Shown here: piece after piece, positions 54,285 through 64,000 of the stretch
How the letters are laid out: each line of letters opens with the position of its first letter
Numbering within the stretch: the stretch's first letter is position 1
DNA from: Monosporascus cannonballus
Lineage: Eukaryota > Ascomycota > Sordariomycetes > Xylariales
Direction of reading: 5' to 3'
Assembly (NCBI GenBank): GCA_004154925.1
Contig: QJNS01000698.1
Location: forward strand, 124,001 to 188,000
Length of the DNA: 64,000 nt
Position numbers and translations under genes: made by a program
The notes under the pieces: generated by a model
Databases searched by the model: none
Told to the model about the DNA's origin: nothing
What the model saw: only the letters and a program-made list of their open reading frames with translations

Positions 54285-54292
54285 ACTGAGTC

Positions 54293-54617
54293 TAGTGGGA
54301 CAATTTTTTTTTATTTTATTTTTTTAAGCGTTGTTATCCGTGCAGTATCCGAATTGCTATCTATGCAGTGTCTTCACTTATACTGCTTTGTCTAACCTGG
54401 GACCTCTCTATATATTGTGGGCTCTCCGGAATAAGGTTATTGCGGGGTCCCTTGAGCTTTAATAACCAACAGAGATCCCCCTATTCTGCAACAGCTGGAT
54501 TATTGATCAAGTCTTACTCAATACCGCTGGCCGCTAACATCGTCCGTTTACTAGGTCTCATAGGTGCAAATCCTCAGCCTAGTTATAAGAACAAAGGGCA
54601 CGTCGAGAGAGCCCCCG
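54293..54617. other. intergenic, 3' flank of the ipa-like gene
   Basis: Contains a T-rich run at 54,305-54,330 and otherwise unremarkable sequence. On the minus strand this is the downstream region of the ipa-like gene. No gene seen. Confidence 0.5.
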
Positions 54618-57137
54618 TTATTTCTCCTTGAGGACAAACGCGTCGCCAACCCACCCAAACGCCCTGTTAAGCCTCCTCCCATGTCTCCTTGCTATTGTGA
54701 ACGGTATCTTCCCTCGAGGATGCGGTTCGTGGAATTGTATTCTGCTTTGGTCACCCTCCAGTTTCTGGAACTGCCAGACGGACCCGTACAGCTTTTCTGC
54801 CGTAAACAAGCCTGTGGATGTCATGGCGTGTAGAAAATCACTCCATGAGATCTCGCCGGGCGAAGAAGATACAGCCGAGTTAAAAAACAGTGTTCAAAAT
54901 ACCTTAAGCGAGCGGCCGTCAACAGGGATAGAAATCGGTTCATGCTTGGAGTCTACGTCCATGGTGATAGTGGCCGGCCCGGTGGCCCCTTGAGAAGATA
55001 CGTCTCTTGACTTTGCCTTCGCCTTAGTCTTCGGTGTTGGGGCTGCGGCGTTGCTGCTGGGAACTCCTACTGGTTCGCCGATATAGATGGTAGAGAGGGG
55101 TTTATATAGGGTGGCAAAATTTGGATCCTGAACCGGTTCTCGACCCGGCGGCTTAGTCGCAGATGGTGGAGGCTCAACCCAGTCTGGCGTACGTTGCATC
55201 ATGCGCGGCTGAGATAGGACGCGTTGAACAGCCGTGCCCTTTAAACTCCCACATTTTGCATACACAACCTTGTCAATGGCTGCCCAGAACTCGTCCAGAT
55301 GTCGCTCAGCTCGCTGCAGTTCCTCCACGTTCTGCTTAGTCCGGCGCTTCTCATATGGGTAGGCAAATCTCCTGTCAGAAGGAGTACCGAGCTTGGCCAG
55401 CTGGACCAGGTTTCTATCTCGGAGCGCACCCATGATCATGCTCCATATTCTGGTGCGCTCCTCGAAATCAGTTTTGATATGGTCTTCCCGGTCGAGCAAA
55501 GCCGCCTCAAAGCTCCTTGCCCAAGGCTGGTACAAGTCGAGTTGGCCTATGCAATGTGAGATGATGGCCAGGTCACCTACAATGCTGGCGATACGCGCAG
55601 ATAAGAGTTCCTGTGCGCGTGATTCGGCTTCAACCAGCCTTCCCAGCTCGTCGACGATCAGCGGGAGGCGAACGAAAAAGAGATCCTGGCCGTCCTCCCA
55701 CAGTGTACGGAGAATCCAGAGGAGCTGGTGTTCAATGGTGCTCATCTTTACGCCGGTCTTTTGCTCTACAACAATCATGGTCGAGGTAGAGTCCGGTGGC
55801 GGCTGGCGGACAAAGTACTTACGCCACGGAGGGGAACCAACAACATCGTGCCGAAGCTGATTTAGGGGACCCTTAGCAGCCTGGTTCAAATAATACCGGA
55901 ATTTGAGTATAGCGTTCATCAGCTCATCAGGTAAGTCTTTGGTGGGTGATATAGCGGCCGCATACTTGGTCTGCAGCAACCGTAGTGCTTGGGCCTGTCG
56001 GTAGAGCTCCGAAAAGACCTCAACCTGTAAGTAAGACTCGAATGCAACTGTTCCGCAGACGCGAGCCCAGAACATCTTTTGGTGAACTGCCCTTAAGATG
56101 GGGTGCTCATTTCCATGAGTATCCTTTAGCAGCTCTTGTCGGTGCTCTTTACACTCAATGAGCTGCTCAAGGAAATATGCTGGATCTTCCCGCACGGCCC
56201 ATAGATGGTCCTCAGCTGCGGATAGTCTGCTACCGAGAACTGACTCAATTCGGCTGAGATCGAGCCGGGAAGGTGGCCGGTACGGCGCCTCTGCCGCCAT
56301 CACAACCAAAGAATCAAAGCCATTAGGTTCCTTTCCTGTCCTCAAATGGGGCTCGGGTTGAGGGGGAAAGGTATCTGCTATGAGGTTATCGGCTGGAATC
56401 TCGTGCAGTATATGCTGGGAGCAAGTAACCAGAAAATGCATAAGCTTCTCCTGGGCTTCAAGAACGATTAAGCCCTCGCCAGGGAGGAACTGTTTTCGAG
56501 TATGCATCCAGTCAAAAGCGTCAGGGTGCTCGTCCCACGACAAGAGCTTGCCGTATTCCCTAGCGTTACAAGCGCCGTGAAGGACCATGACATGCTGATT
56601 TAGGAATACAGGTACCAGGTTCCTCGATACTAAGCCCAGGTGCATAACTTCGAAGTCGGCGCCGGCGAATTCAGGCGGCGGGTTGCGCCCTCGAGCGTTC
56701 AGTAGTAAGAGGAGGCTCTTCGGCTTGAGAAGATCTTCCTGGTTAATTTGTGGCCACATATAGTAGTCCCTGAACCTTTCTCCAGATGCACCCTGACGAG
56801 ACCTATTGGTCCGGCGGAAACCGTCGAAGTCGGGGCGATGTACCACTGCCATGTCTGGCCATGCATCCAAGAGAATTTTCTGCCTCTGTTGCCTCGTCTT
56901 CTTAGTCCAGCGCTTTTGAATTGTTGCTTCATGACGAATAAGGATCTCGCGTAGGGTCGTATAGCCGTCAAAGATATTATTTGATCTCGCCTGTGCCTCC
57001 CGACGAACTTGCTCCGGTGATGCGATAGGTACTGATGGGTCAAACTGCCGTATGAAGGCATTTGGGTCAGACCAGTCAAGGTCGTCGGCACCTAGGTCCA
57101 TATGGCCCAATCCCAATTCCTGTGGCGTAAGCGCCAT
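54618..57137 (-). pseudogene. ipa-protein-like fungal gene with in-frame TGA
   Basis: Member of a fungal family of unknown function that databases often label ipa protein; I recognise it from its characteristic blocks (SDPNAFIRQFDPS, FDGYTTLREI, QINQEDLLKP, AFDWMHTRKQFLPGEGL, KFRYYLNQAAKGPL, FAYPYEKRRTK). A single exon. From ATG 57,137 it is open for 747 codons, then TGA at 54,894-54,896 directly after SLKVF. The same frame continues TLFFNSAVSSSPGEISWSDF and reaches a natural TAA at 54,618, adding the family's C-terminal block HEPHPRGKIPF..RRHGRRLNRAFGW. As I recall them, homologues have Arg at the TGA position, so CGA to TGA is the likely change. The full length would be 839 aa. A K/A/T/P-rich linker (about residues 670-735) precedes the stop. 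No signal peptide or membrane span. It could still make a protein lacking the last 92 residues. Confidence 0.8.
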
Positions 57138-60135
57138 CTTCGATCCTGGATAGCTCGTGAGTAGAATAGGCTTCTTGATTCTCGTCTTAGTGGTTACAAG
57201 ATAGTACCTTCATTGACACGAACCTCGTCTACAAACGGGTTTGAATATGCCACCTAGCACGCATCTCCAAGATCTACTAATCAAGGCACTAGCCACAAGT
57301 GGCTAGGCATCCAATTAATGGCTTAAAAGAGTATGGATGGGCCGACCTGCGTGTGACGGGTGGGTTAGTTAACCGGCTATTCAACCTGGCCGTACGGTTT
57401 ATGTTGGCGGTCGTATCGTAAGTTCTGAGCAATAGGGTATTAGTTGGGTCGGGTACTAGAAAAGGGTATTTGCGTAACCATGTTATATTACAAGCTGATA
57501 AGCTATCTATGCTATGGAGAGGTCATGAGCGTATCTATATACTGATGTGGTTTCGTAGTGATCACTACTAATCACCAGAAACGTCGTGACCACAAATGAT
57601 AATTGGTCACTCCTGGTCACTGGATGTTGGTGATCACTTTTTGTCACGTGACCCGTGTCGGCACAGAGTCCTAAGCCTTGTCCCAACCGTCTGACGGAGC
57701 CAAGACTGGTAAGGTTATAACACTGTGACTACCAAGCGTCAGTTGGAGGCGTTTGGGAAAGGGGCGTCTGAATCCTCTTTCTCGAAAGGATGAAAGCGAG
57801 AGCAACTATTATTACAGTATTAGTGGGCCGCTTGTGGCGGAAGCGGCGCAATAGAGTCGCAGAATGTTAGATGAAGTCATGCTTGGCTAGACCTTAGCCT
57901 CACAGCCTTTCGGTGAAAGCAGAAAAACCAATGTCCGGTATCAAACAAGGGTCCTGTCACACTTATTAGGGAGCAGCTGCACAGCTCTTGAGGTTACATT
58001 GACTTGTAGGAAGCTAGGAAGCGTTGATCCCACTTGCTGTGGGTGATCCACTGATATAGGGCTTTTGGGCTCCGATATTGCTGCCCAACAGAAAGAAGGG
58101 GGGGAGGGGCCTTCCACGACAGGTCCCATGCCATAAGGTCGAATGAATTATACACTAGATGACCGGCTGCTGGGTAGGGGGCTACTCGCTATGACTCCTA
58201 CCAACACCACATCATTGTCTCCAAATCTCGACGTTTACTCAATCTGCTCAAAATTTTGCTGGCAAGCCTTGTAGTCCTCACTTGACAATAGGTCAGTGCG
58301 AAACGTCTCTTACAATGCAGCTTGTTCTTGCTCTTTCCCTCATGATGGCCAGTTCTAGCCTGGTAGATGCCGCTTGGCTTAATCCTCAGGAATATCAACG
58401 TCACCTTATACGGAAGCCCAGGCAAGAATCCGAAGAACTCTGATGACACTACTTATGATTGCTTAGGTCGTGGCTACCACGCAGGCGATACTGGGACATA
58501 GGGTGATCCCGTGGCATTTGCAAGCATAGACGGCGAGTCCTCCCAATGTCAGAAAATTTACTCTCCTTACTCGAAGAAGTACCTGGTAGGTCAGGATACC
58601 TGTGCCGTTTGCAGTGAGTCTCCTCAATAGCTCAGATATTGTATACGCGAATAAGGAGCTCGAAGCTGGCAGAACACCCACCGATATCTGGACAGGAGTT
58701 GCAAACATAGTGGTCAAGCCCGAGTGGGACCTTAATCCCCATGACCTTCAGGCCATAATTCTGCAGCTCGCGAACAAATTGGCCGTTGACAGTGAGTTCT
58801 TGAGTCGTACCCGCCTTGAGGGGAACTTCTGATGCTCGCGGCTACTCCTCTCTGGGCATCCGGCAAATGCGCCGCCCAGCATGTGTTCCCTAACAACAAC
58901 GTAGCACACTACTGCTAGAGTGTACTCTTGTAGTAATATCGCTGATGCCAGTACGTGGACCGCAAAGTTATTTCCCGACCGTGGCGCAAAAGGATACCCG
59001 GTAATTATTACAAATAGTCTGTGTAGGTTGCCATTGTGGCATCGTCGAATCTGCGTTCATAAGTCTGCCTCTGCTGAACGTGTTATGACAGTTGCGACAA
59101 CAAAGGTTTGGGAGGAAGCTATTGAGGTCGTACCAATTTGAATTGGTGTCACTGCCTTCTCTCTGGTTCTAAACAACGAGGACTCCGGGATCTGAAAACC
59201 GATCTCTGTTTTAGCACGCGGGCGGGTTTCGGGGGATGAGTCCGATTAGAGGCAACAGGTCAAAGCGGGGGAAATGGAGAGTTGAGTGAATAAGGCCGTT
59301 TCCATACCGGTTGGAGCCAAAGGAGGTCATTATCTACTGACCTAAGCGACGCCTTTGACCTAAGGGCAGGGATCAACGAGCGTCACTCGACGTTGCTGAT
59401 GGGGTGGGCTTCCCTGTATGTTCAAATAAGACTCTCAGAGCTTCTACCTATGTCTGCAAACACGGGATTACACGCAACAATGCAGCTACGTGCTGAGCTC
59501 TCCTACGTCATTAAGGTCTTTCCTCTCAGTGTAGCTCACGTTGCCACTCATTCGTAAGGGTATAACCCAGGCTAAGAAACGGATTAGTAATTAATTGAGA
59601 GAGATCGGAACAGAAGTGAGTCGGCAATCTCTAATCGCTGTAACCGGTTGAATTGGGAATACCTACCATAAGAACTTCAATGCAAGCACCTAGTATTAAG
59701 AGTGAAGTCGGTAGTGGGGTATTCGAACCGTGTCACACCGGGTTGTTATGAGTTCAGCCTTCTGTGGCTGTGTATCGTCTCCGTGGCTGGAGAGAACCAA
59801 TCCCCCGTTAAGGGATGGGGCCCCCAGTTTATATCAATCGGCTTGGCTAAGGCGAGGAGAGGCCAGCTATCAATTTGGGTGCGATTGATACGGTCCTGTC
59901 AAGGAAAGGTCTCACAATATCGCAGCTCGTCACATCCCCCCCCACCACCACCAAGCAATATCTACATGCACAAATGTAGACAGGCCACTAGCGCCGCAAC
60001 AACAACGACACAAACCAGCCGGCCTTTTCCTTTCCTTTTACCGCCCCATACTATCTCCTCTTCGAATCATCTCCCCGTTGCAATTCATTTACCCCCATCG
60101 GACCAGGATTCTCTCCCAGATCAACCGGATACAGA
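57138..60135. other. 3-kb intergenic region, no gene recognised
   Basis: Separates the divergent ipa-like (minus) and lectin (plus) genes. ORFs of 60-84 codons at 57,941, 58,198, 58,463, 58,602 and 58,920 lie on both strands with overlaps and no recognised domain. The 76-codon frame at 58,602-58,832 is the most protein-like (charged/hydrophobic periodicity) and could be an exon or a relic. A palindrome cluster lies at 57,555-57,652, and a C-rich then CCACCA run at 59,935-59,955 precedes the lectin gene. Confidence 0.5.
57555..57652. promoter_or_regulatory. cluster of GTGATCAC/GTCAC palindromes with an E-box
   Basis: In under 100 bp: the perfect 14-bp palindrome GTAGTGATCACTAC (57,555-57,568), a GTGACCA..TGGTCAC pair, a further GTGATCAC (57,629-57,636) and GTCACGTGAC (57,643-57,652), which contains the CACGTG E-box bound by bHLH factors such as Cbf1/Pho4 types. 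It lies about 420-520 bp upstream of the ipa-like start. A regulatory role is inferred; a decayed inverted-repeat element is the alternative. Confidence 0.4.
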
Positions 60136-61223
60136 ATGTGGCGTAAAGCCTTGTCAGCGTTGTCGCTGGTCGCTACAGCGTTCGGTGCAATCAGCCGCGA
60201 TGAGAACGAAGGCATCAGGAGCATTGCTGTAAGCTTACACGGGCCACCATCTTGTCAGTTCCGACTCTAGTTGTTTGCTAAGGCGCCCCTTAGCTCCGAA
60301 CACATACCTTGAAACAGCCGTACCTGGACTCGGATACTTCAAGCCGGTGGTACGACTTTGGAGGAGACACAATCATCCGCACAGACTCGTACGTCATCCA
60401 CCGATGCCACTCACCCCGGGTCTAGCGATGCGGAAAACTGACCGATCGACTGTGCAGATATATCCGCCTGACGTCCGATCGCCCTTCGCAGAATGGCTGG
60501 CTCTTCTCCCGAGTACCCCTGACTGCTACGAACTGGGAGATCACGGTGGAATTCAAGATACACGGAAAGAATCAGCTATACGGCGATGGCTTTGCCATGT
60601 GGCTCACGAAGGAGCGCGCACAGCCTGGGCCGGTTTTTGGGCACGCCGACAACTTCGAGGGTCTCGGCATTTTCTTCGACACTTACAAGAACCACCGACC
60701 TGGCGTCGTCTTCCCCTATGTCATGGCGATGGTCGGCGATGGCAAGACACCTTACGACAAGAACAACGACGGCAAGGAAACCGAGTTCGCCGGGTGCTCT
60801 GCACGGGGTCTTCGAACCGCGACCGTCCCCACTAAGTTTAGGCTGACCTACTTCCAAGATAAATCCCTGAAGCTGGAATTGCAGTACAAGGCGGAAGATG
60901 AGTGGACGGTGTGCTTCGAGACGGACCAACCTCCGAACATCCCCTCGGTGACCTACCTTGGATTCAGCGCCGAGACGGGCGAGCTCAGCGACAACCACGA
61001 TATCATTTCGATCGATGCCAAGAACCTATACACAACTGGCGGCACGACGGCCAGCAAGTCCACGCCGGGCAATAAGGGCAGGAAAATGCCGCAGAAGAAG
61101 AAACAAGGCGGTAGCTGGCTTGGATTCTTTTTTAAGGTTATGCTCGTCCTAATGGTCCTGGGAGGTATATACGTGGCATGGACCATCTACCGAACGAACA
61201 ATAAGAGGACGCACCGTTTCTAA
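60136..61223 (+). CDS. L-type lectin / VIP36-Emp47-like cargo receptor
   Basis: Type I membrane lectin predicted to bind high-mannose glycoproteins and help their transport between ER and Golgi. Exons 60,136-60,228, 60,294-60,388 and 60,458-61,223 give 317 aa; phases match and introns are GT...AG (65 and 69 bp). A signal peptide (MWRKALSALSLVATAFGAIS) is followed by the legume-lectin fold, residues about 32-255: LRTHTLKQPYLDSD, RWYDFGGDTIIR, ATNWEI, YGDGFAMWLTKE, GLGIFFDTYKN (D137, Y139, N141 as likely Ca/sugar ligands) and LSDNHDIISI. Cys176 and Cys215 match the conserved disulfide. A basic linker leads to one membrane span (about 284-307) and a 10-residue tail RTNNKRTHRF. The tail lacks a KKxx signal, and the protein lacks the long coiled coil of ERGIC-53, so it is closer to VIP36 or to short fungal Emp46/47 relatives. 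The intron 1 acceptor was set by reading frame, since an earlier AG leads to stops. The gene looks intact. Confidence 0.88.
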
Positions 61224-63651
61224 GGAAGGAGACGGATAACTCTTGGTTGAAGAGACTCCCGGTTGAGGGGAAAGGCACGGCGCTGTGCTAGCGATGAGCA
61301 ACACTCCGCACCGTATATACCTCCCCGAACGGACGCTTTGGCTGCGCGCCTTTGGTAGTGAAGTGTCACGCTTCTCTCAAGTATCACGAGGATGGCAGGC
61401 GCAAACAAAATACTGGCAGTGTATAAGTAATCTCGTTTGTGGACTAAATATACCTAAAGCTACGATACTGGACTTCCTAGTACACATACGGGAATACATT
61501 GGCTCTCAGGGGCTAAGGAGGGAGGTTAAATGGAGGAAGGCTCACAGAATTTGAACGCATTAATTTATCCCCCTCGAAAGACGGAAAGCAGTGAGGCTAT
61601 CAACTGATAGCACTTCTTATTGCCAAAACTTACATTGCGATTATGGTAGGCTTGCCTCGGAATCTTGGTCCCCGCCTCGGTCGCAGAGGTTATGCGGCTT
61701 TAGCCGGAGGTCCATACCACTGTAGGACGCAATTGAAAATTGTTACACGAAGGAGTGGTTCAACCCCACACCGAAACCAGATTATCCCACGTCCGATTAC
61801 GACGGAATACCACGTAAATGCACACATCCCACCAACTGACGGCCGACATCTGGGTAGATCTCACCCACCACGCAGCCCTTTTCCACTCTTTCCGTCTACC
61901 ACCCCGTCCCCTGATAGGCCGAGAGCGGGGATGGGGTGGCGGTCCGACCATGGACCAAGCAATTTGGGTATTTTATGGAAGATGAATCTCGAGATGGGAT
62001 CCGGTGACTGCATCTCCCTCGTCATCCTGTTCTAGCCGTCGCGGCGGGGGTTTACTTTAGTTGGACCGGAGCGAGAATATATGTAGAGACGATCGTCTAA
62101 TTCTTTTAAGATATCACCTTCCCCTCCCCTCCTCTTCTTGGGCTTTTAGCTACACTCGAATACCTACCTTGCATGCCTGCCGTTGTCTACCTACCGGGCA
62201 CCTCTTGGAACGCCGTTGCAAGCCACAATGGCCTAAAATGTCGGCACATATTTAATTCGGCCCTTCAGCTTCGTCAATGATGCCGGCTCCTCTCGGCTGC
62301 TGATTGGTAGGGAATTTGGAGAAAAGGAAGACCAACACAGCTTGCGTAGCGAGCACTTTGCGACGCCATCCAAAGGTCCGGGGTCTTCTTTCCTTTCGCT
62401 ATGAGTGAGAAGGAGGGATTCTCAGCCCCCCACATACAAGTATCCAAGGTCCGATCCCCGATTGATGGATTATGCCAACAAGCGGGTATATGTCCCTTCG
62501 TGCTTACTTGAGAAGGAGCACGAGTAGTCGAATGTGCATCCATAGCCTCGAGTGGTTGGCTAAGCTCGGCTAGGGGAGCATCAGTCGGGGGGCAGGAACC
62601 TTAGCCCCAGGGTCACTGAACTTCGAGTCTAGGTACTTTTTACTTGCTTTTAGTGGTTCTTTACTGTTGGTCTGTGATCACCTGCAGATAAGTGCCCTGT
62701 TTGAGCCTCTCTGCCCTCCCCCCCCTTTCTCTTTGGCTCCCCCTCTTCCCCTCAAAGCCCAAAGACAGAAAGCTAGAGTACTGTAACTACCTAGGTATGG
62801 TACGTCAACGTTGCTACTTCATAACAGCCTGGGAACAAGGAAGGTAGCTCTTGGACAACCTTACTAGACGATCGCATACGTCAACCCGCAACGAATCCAT
62901 TCCCGGGCATCTCAGCCATCTCTATTTTCTCGACTTACGGGTTTTGCGAATCTTGATTGCGTCTTCCTACTTTTACAGCCTTTTACGCCAAGCTTATCTC
63001 GTACGGAGTAAATATTCTCACCCAGTTATTATTGAAAGAATAGCCCAGGAAAACCCGACAACACACCTCAATTGGCCCCAATATACCTATACTTACTTGC
63101 TCCCTACGTGCCTTGGTTGTACGCGGAGAACCTCCCTTTGTGAAACGACAGTGGACTTTCCGAAAGGCCGAAAACGATCGAGGCTTCCCTTCTCCGCGCG
63201 CTCTGACGATCTACCGCAATTGTATAAACGACACGGGCTGCTTTCCAAGTTATTGGCCTCGCAAGAAACTATTTACCGGTAGCCTGAACGGGCCCATCTC
63301 CTCCTGCAGATACCTTTACCCTTCGCTTCTTTCAGCCGCATGTCGTTTGTGAAAGCTTGAGTATCGAATAATTGGAATTGCGTAGTCGAATGAGCGGACT
63401 CTGAAATCTCTCGCTGCCCGCTCCATCCCTCAGCTGTACCGTTCAAAGCGAGCAGCAGGCGCTTTCCCCTCTCTATAGAGCGGTCCCAGCTGCGAGTGTA
63501 TATCACCTATACGGATCGTCGACGAACAACAACCGGGCTAGGTCACGCTACCGCTGCGATCTACACCATCCCCGCGCCATATTCCGCCCAACCTCCACAT
63601 ACTGCCATCCTCAAGGGTCCAACCCTTCAGTTCCCCTAGACATCATATCAT
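61224..63651. other. 2.4-kb intergenic region and probable long 5' leader
   Basis: No coding region recognised; ORFs up to 143 codons overlap in several frames without domains. A pyrimidine tract at about 62,706-62,755 (CCCTCCCCCCCC, then CTCTTCCCCTC) is typical of fungal core promoters and transcription start zones. The roughly 0.9 kb after it is likely the promoter and 5' leader of the gene starting at 63,652. Confidence 0.5.
62706..62755 (+). promoter_or_regulatory. CT-rich tract, likely core promoter
   Basis: Nearly pure C/T runs on the plus strand, as is common just upstream of transcription starts of strongly expressed filamentous-fungal genes. It is oriented for the gene at 63,652. 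Inferred from composition only. Confidence 0.35.
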
Positions 63652-64000
63652 ATGCCTAGCCTTAGTTTCCTGAAGAAGAAGCGGACAAAGGAAGACAAGC
63701 CCGATCCTTCTTCCAGCCAACCGACAAGCCCAGTAACCCCCATAACGCCAACGGCTGCGAAGCCCTTCGACCCAACCACCCTCACAAAGACCACGACACA
63801 GAACACCCAAAACACGGTTGCGAGCAGCAACTCAGTCTCTCAGAGGCAGCCATCAACGTATACATCAAAAGAGACACCAGCTTCGGCTGGTGGCGAGCCA
63901 CAGATGAATCTCCAAGCTCCCGTTCAGCAGGCCCCGTACGGATTACCGCATAGTCCGAGTCCTGGCCAGACCGGCACTCCCCATAACCTACCAAGCATCA
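63652..64000 (+). CDS. 5' end of a gene, possibly PKA catalytic subunit
   Basis: Open from ATG 63,652 to the window end: 116 codons, no stop, truncated by the window. It starts MPSLSFLKKKRTKED, then a disordered stretch rich in S/T/P/Q (SPVTPITPTAAKPFDPTTL, then QNTQNTVASSNSVSQ, ending PSPGQTGTPHNLPSI). This composition and the FLKKKRTK opening resemble, from memory, the long N-terminal extension of cAMP-dependent protein kinase catalytic subunits of filamentous ascomycetes. The kinase domain would lie beyond the window, so this cannot be confirmed here. Other proteins with disordered basic N-termini (for example Kelch-type polarity factors) remain possible. The start is favoured because it is the first ATG of an open, sharply biased frame. 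Confidence 0.6.
   Translation, partial: MPSLSFLKKKRTKEDKPDPSSSQPTSPVTPITPTAAKPFDPTTLTKTTTQNTQNTVASSNSVSQRQPSTYTSKETPASAGGEPQMNLQAPVQQAPYGLPHSPSPGQTGTPHNLPSI

Noticed and set aside
55241..57091. Many ORFs on both strands within 54.9-57.1 kb
   Set aside because: Shadow frames of the 747-codon ipa-like reading frame.
60275..61186. ORFs of 77-186 codons overlapping the lectin gene in other frames
   Set aside because: The spliced lectin frame explains the region fully; these are antisense or out-of-frame shadows.
61643..62035. 130-codon ORF between the lectin and the last gene
   Set aside because: Low-complexity R/P/H-rich translation of a C-rich promoter-type region, overlapped by antisense ORFs, no domain.
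1..64000. CRISPR array, operon-like defence locus or telomeric repeats
   Set aside because: No regularly spaced short direct repeats with unique spacers, no polycistronic gene order and no TTAGGG arrays were seen.

Overview
This window looks like the nuclear genome of a filamentous ascomycete (Pezizomycotina, probably a Sordariomycete or close relative). Its two parts differ sharply. From base 1 to about 51,650 the DNA is extremely AT-rich and holds no intact gene. From there to 64,000 it has ordinary base composition, with spliced genes carrying short fungal introns (53-142 bp). In the AT-rich part CpG survives while CpA/TpG is scarce, and related repeats differ mostly by C/T and G/A transitions. 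That is the signature of repeat-induced point mutation (RIP).

AT-rich part. The recognisable content is wrecked Ty3/Gypsy retrotransposons. Family I has LTRs of about 385-415 bp, a protease, reverse transcriptase, RNase H, integrase and a chromodomain. It occurs as two minus-strand remnants (about 6.1-10.3 kb and 11.8-12.6 kb) and as a plus-strand complex at 21.6-41.5 kb. In that complex two copies lie head to tail sharing an LTR, and a younger, better preserved third copy (32,647-39,685) sits nested in the integrase of the second. A different Gypsy copy lies at 14.8-16.4 kb. A 160-bp tandem repeat (19.3-19.8 kb) and a TIR-bounded 1.39-kb segment (20.2-21.6 kb) lie between. Small GC-rich islands stand out: two copies of a 124/143-bp TG...CA element with perfect 5-bp target duplications, a 119-bp insertion with an 18-bp perfect palindrome, and a 160-bp inverted-repeat block. 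They are short enough to have escaped RIP. The few ORFs here are chance or are splinters of the transposons.

Gene-bearing part. In order: a six-exon short-chain dehydrogenase gene with one in-frame TAG (52,102-53,353, +); a 210-bp hAT-type MITE with an 8-bp target duplication (54,075-54,284); a large gene of the fungal family often labelled ipa protein, cut by one in-frame TGA 92 codons before its natural end (54,618-57,137, -); an intact three-exon L-type lectin / cargo-receptor gene of the VIP36/Emp47 type (60,136-61,223, +); and the 5' end of a gene running off the window (63,652 onward, +), whose N-terminus resembles the leader of fungal PKA catalytic subunits.

The two genes nearest the AT-rich block are both disabled by single changes that fit C-to-T mutation (CAG to TAG, CGA to TGA), while the two farther away are open. 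This fits leakage of RIP from the repeat block, or RIP of multicopy genes. I found no convincing tRNA, rRNA, CRISPR or operon-like system, and no clearly new biological system. The most informative features are the transposon stratigraphy and the decay gradient across the 51.65-kb border.
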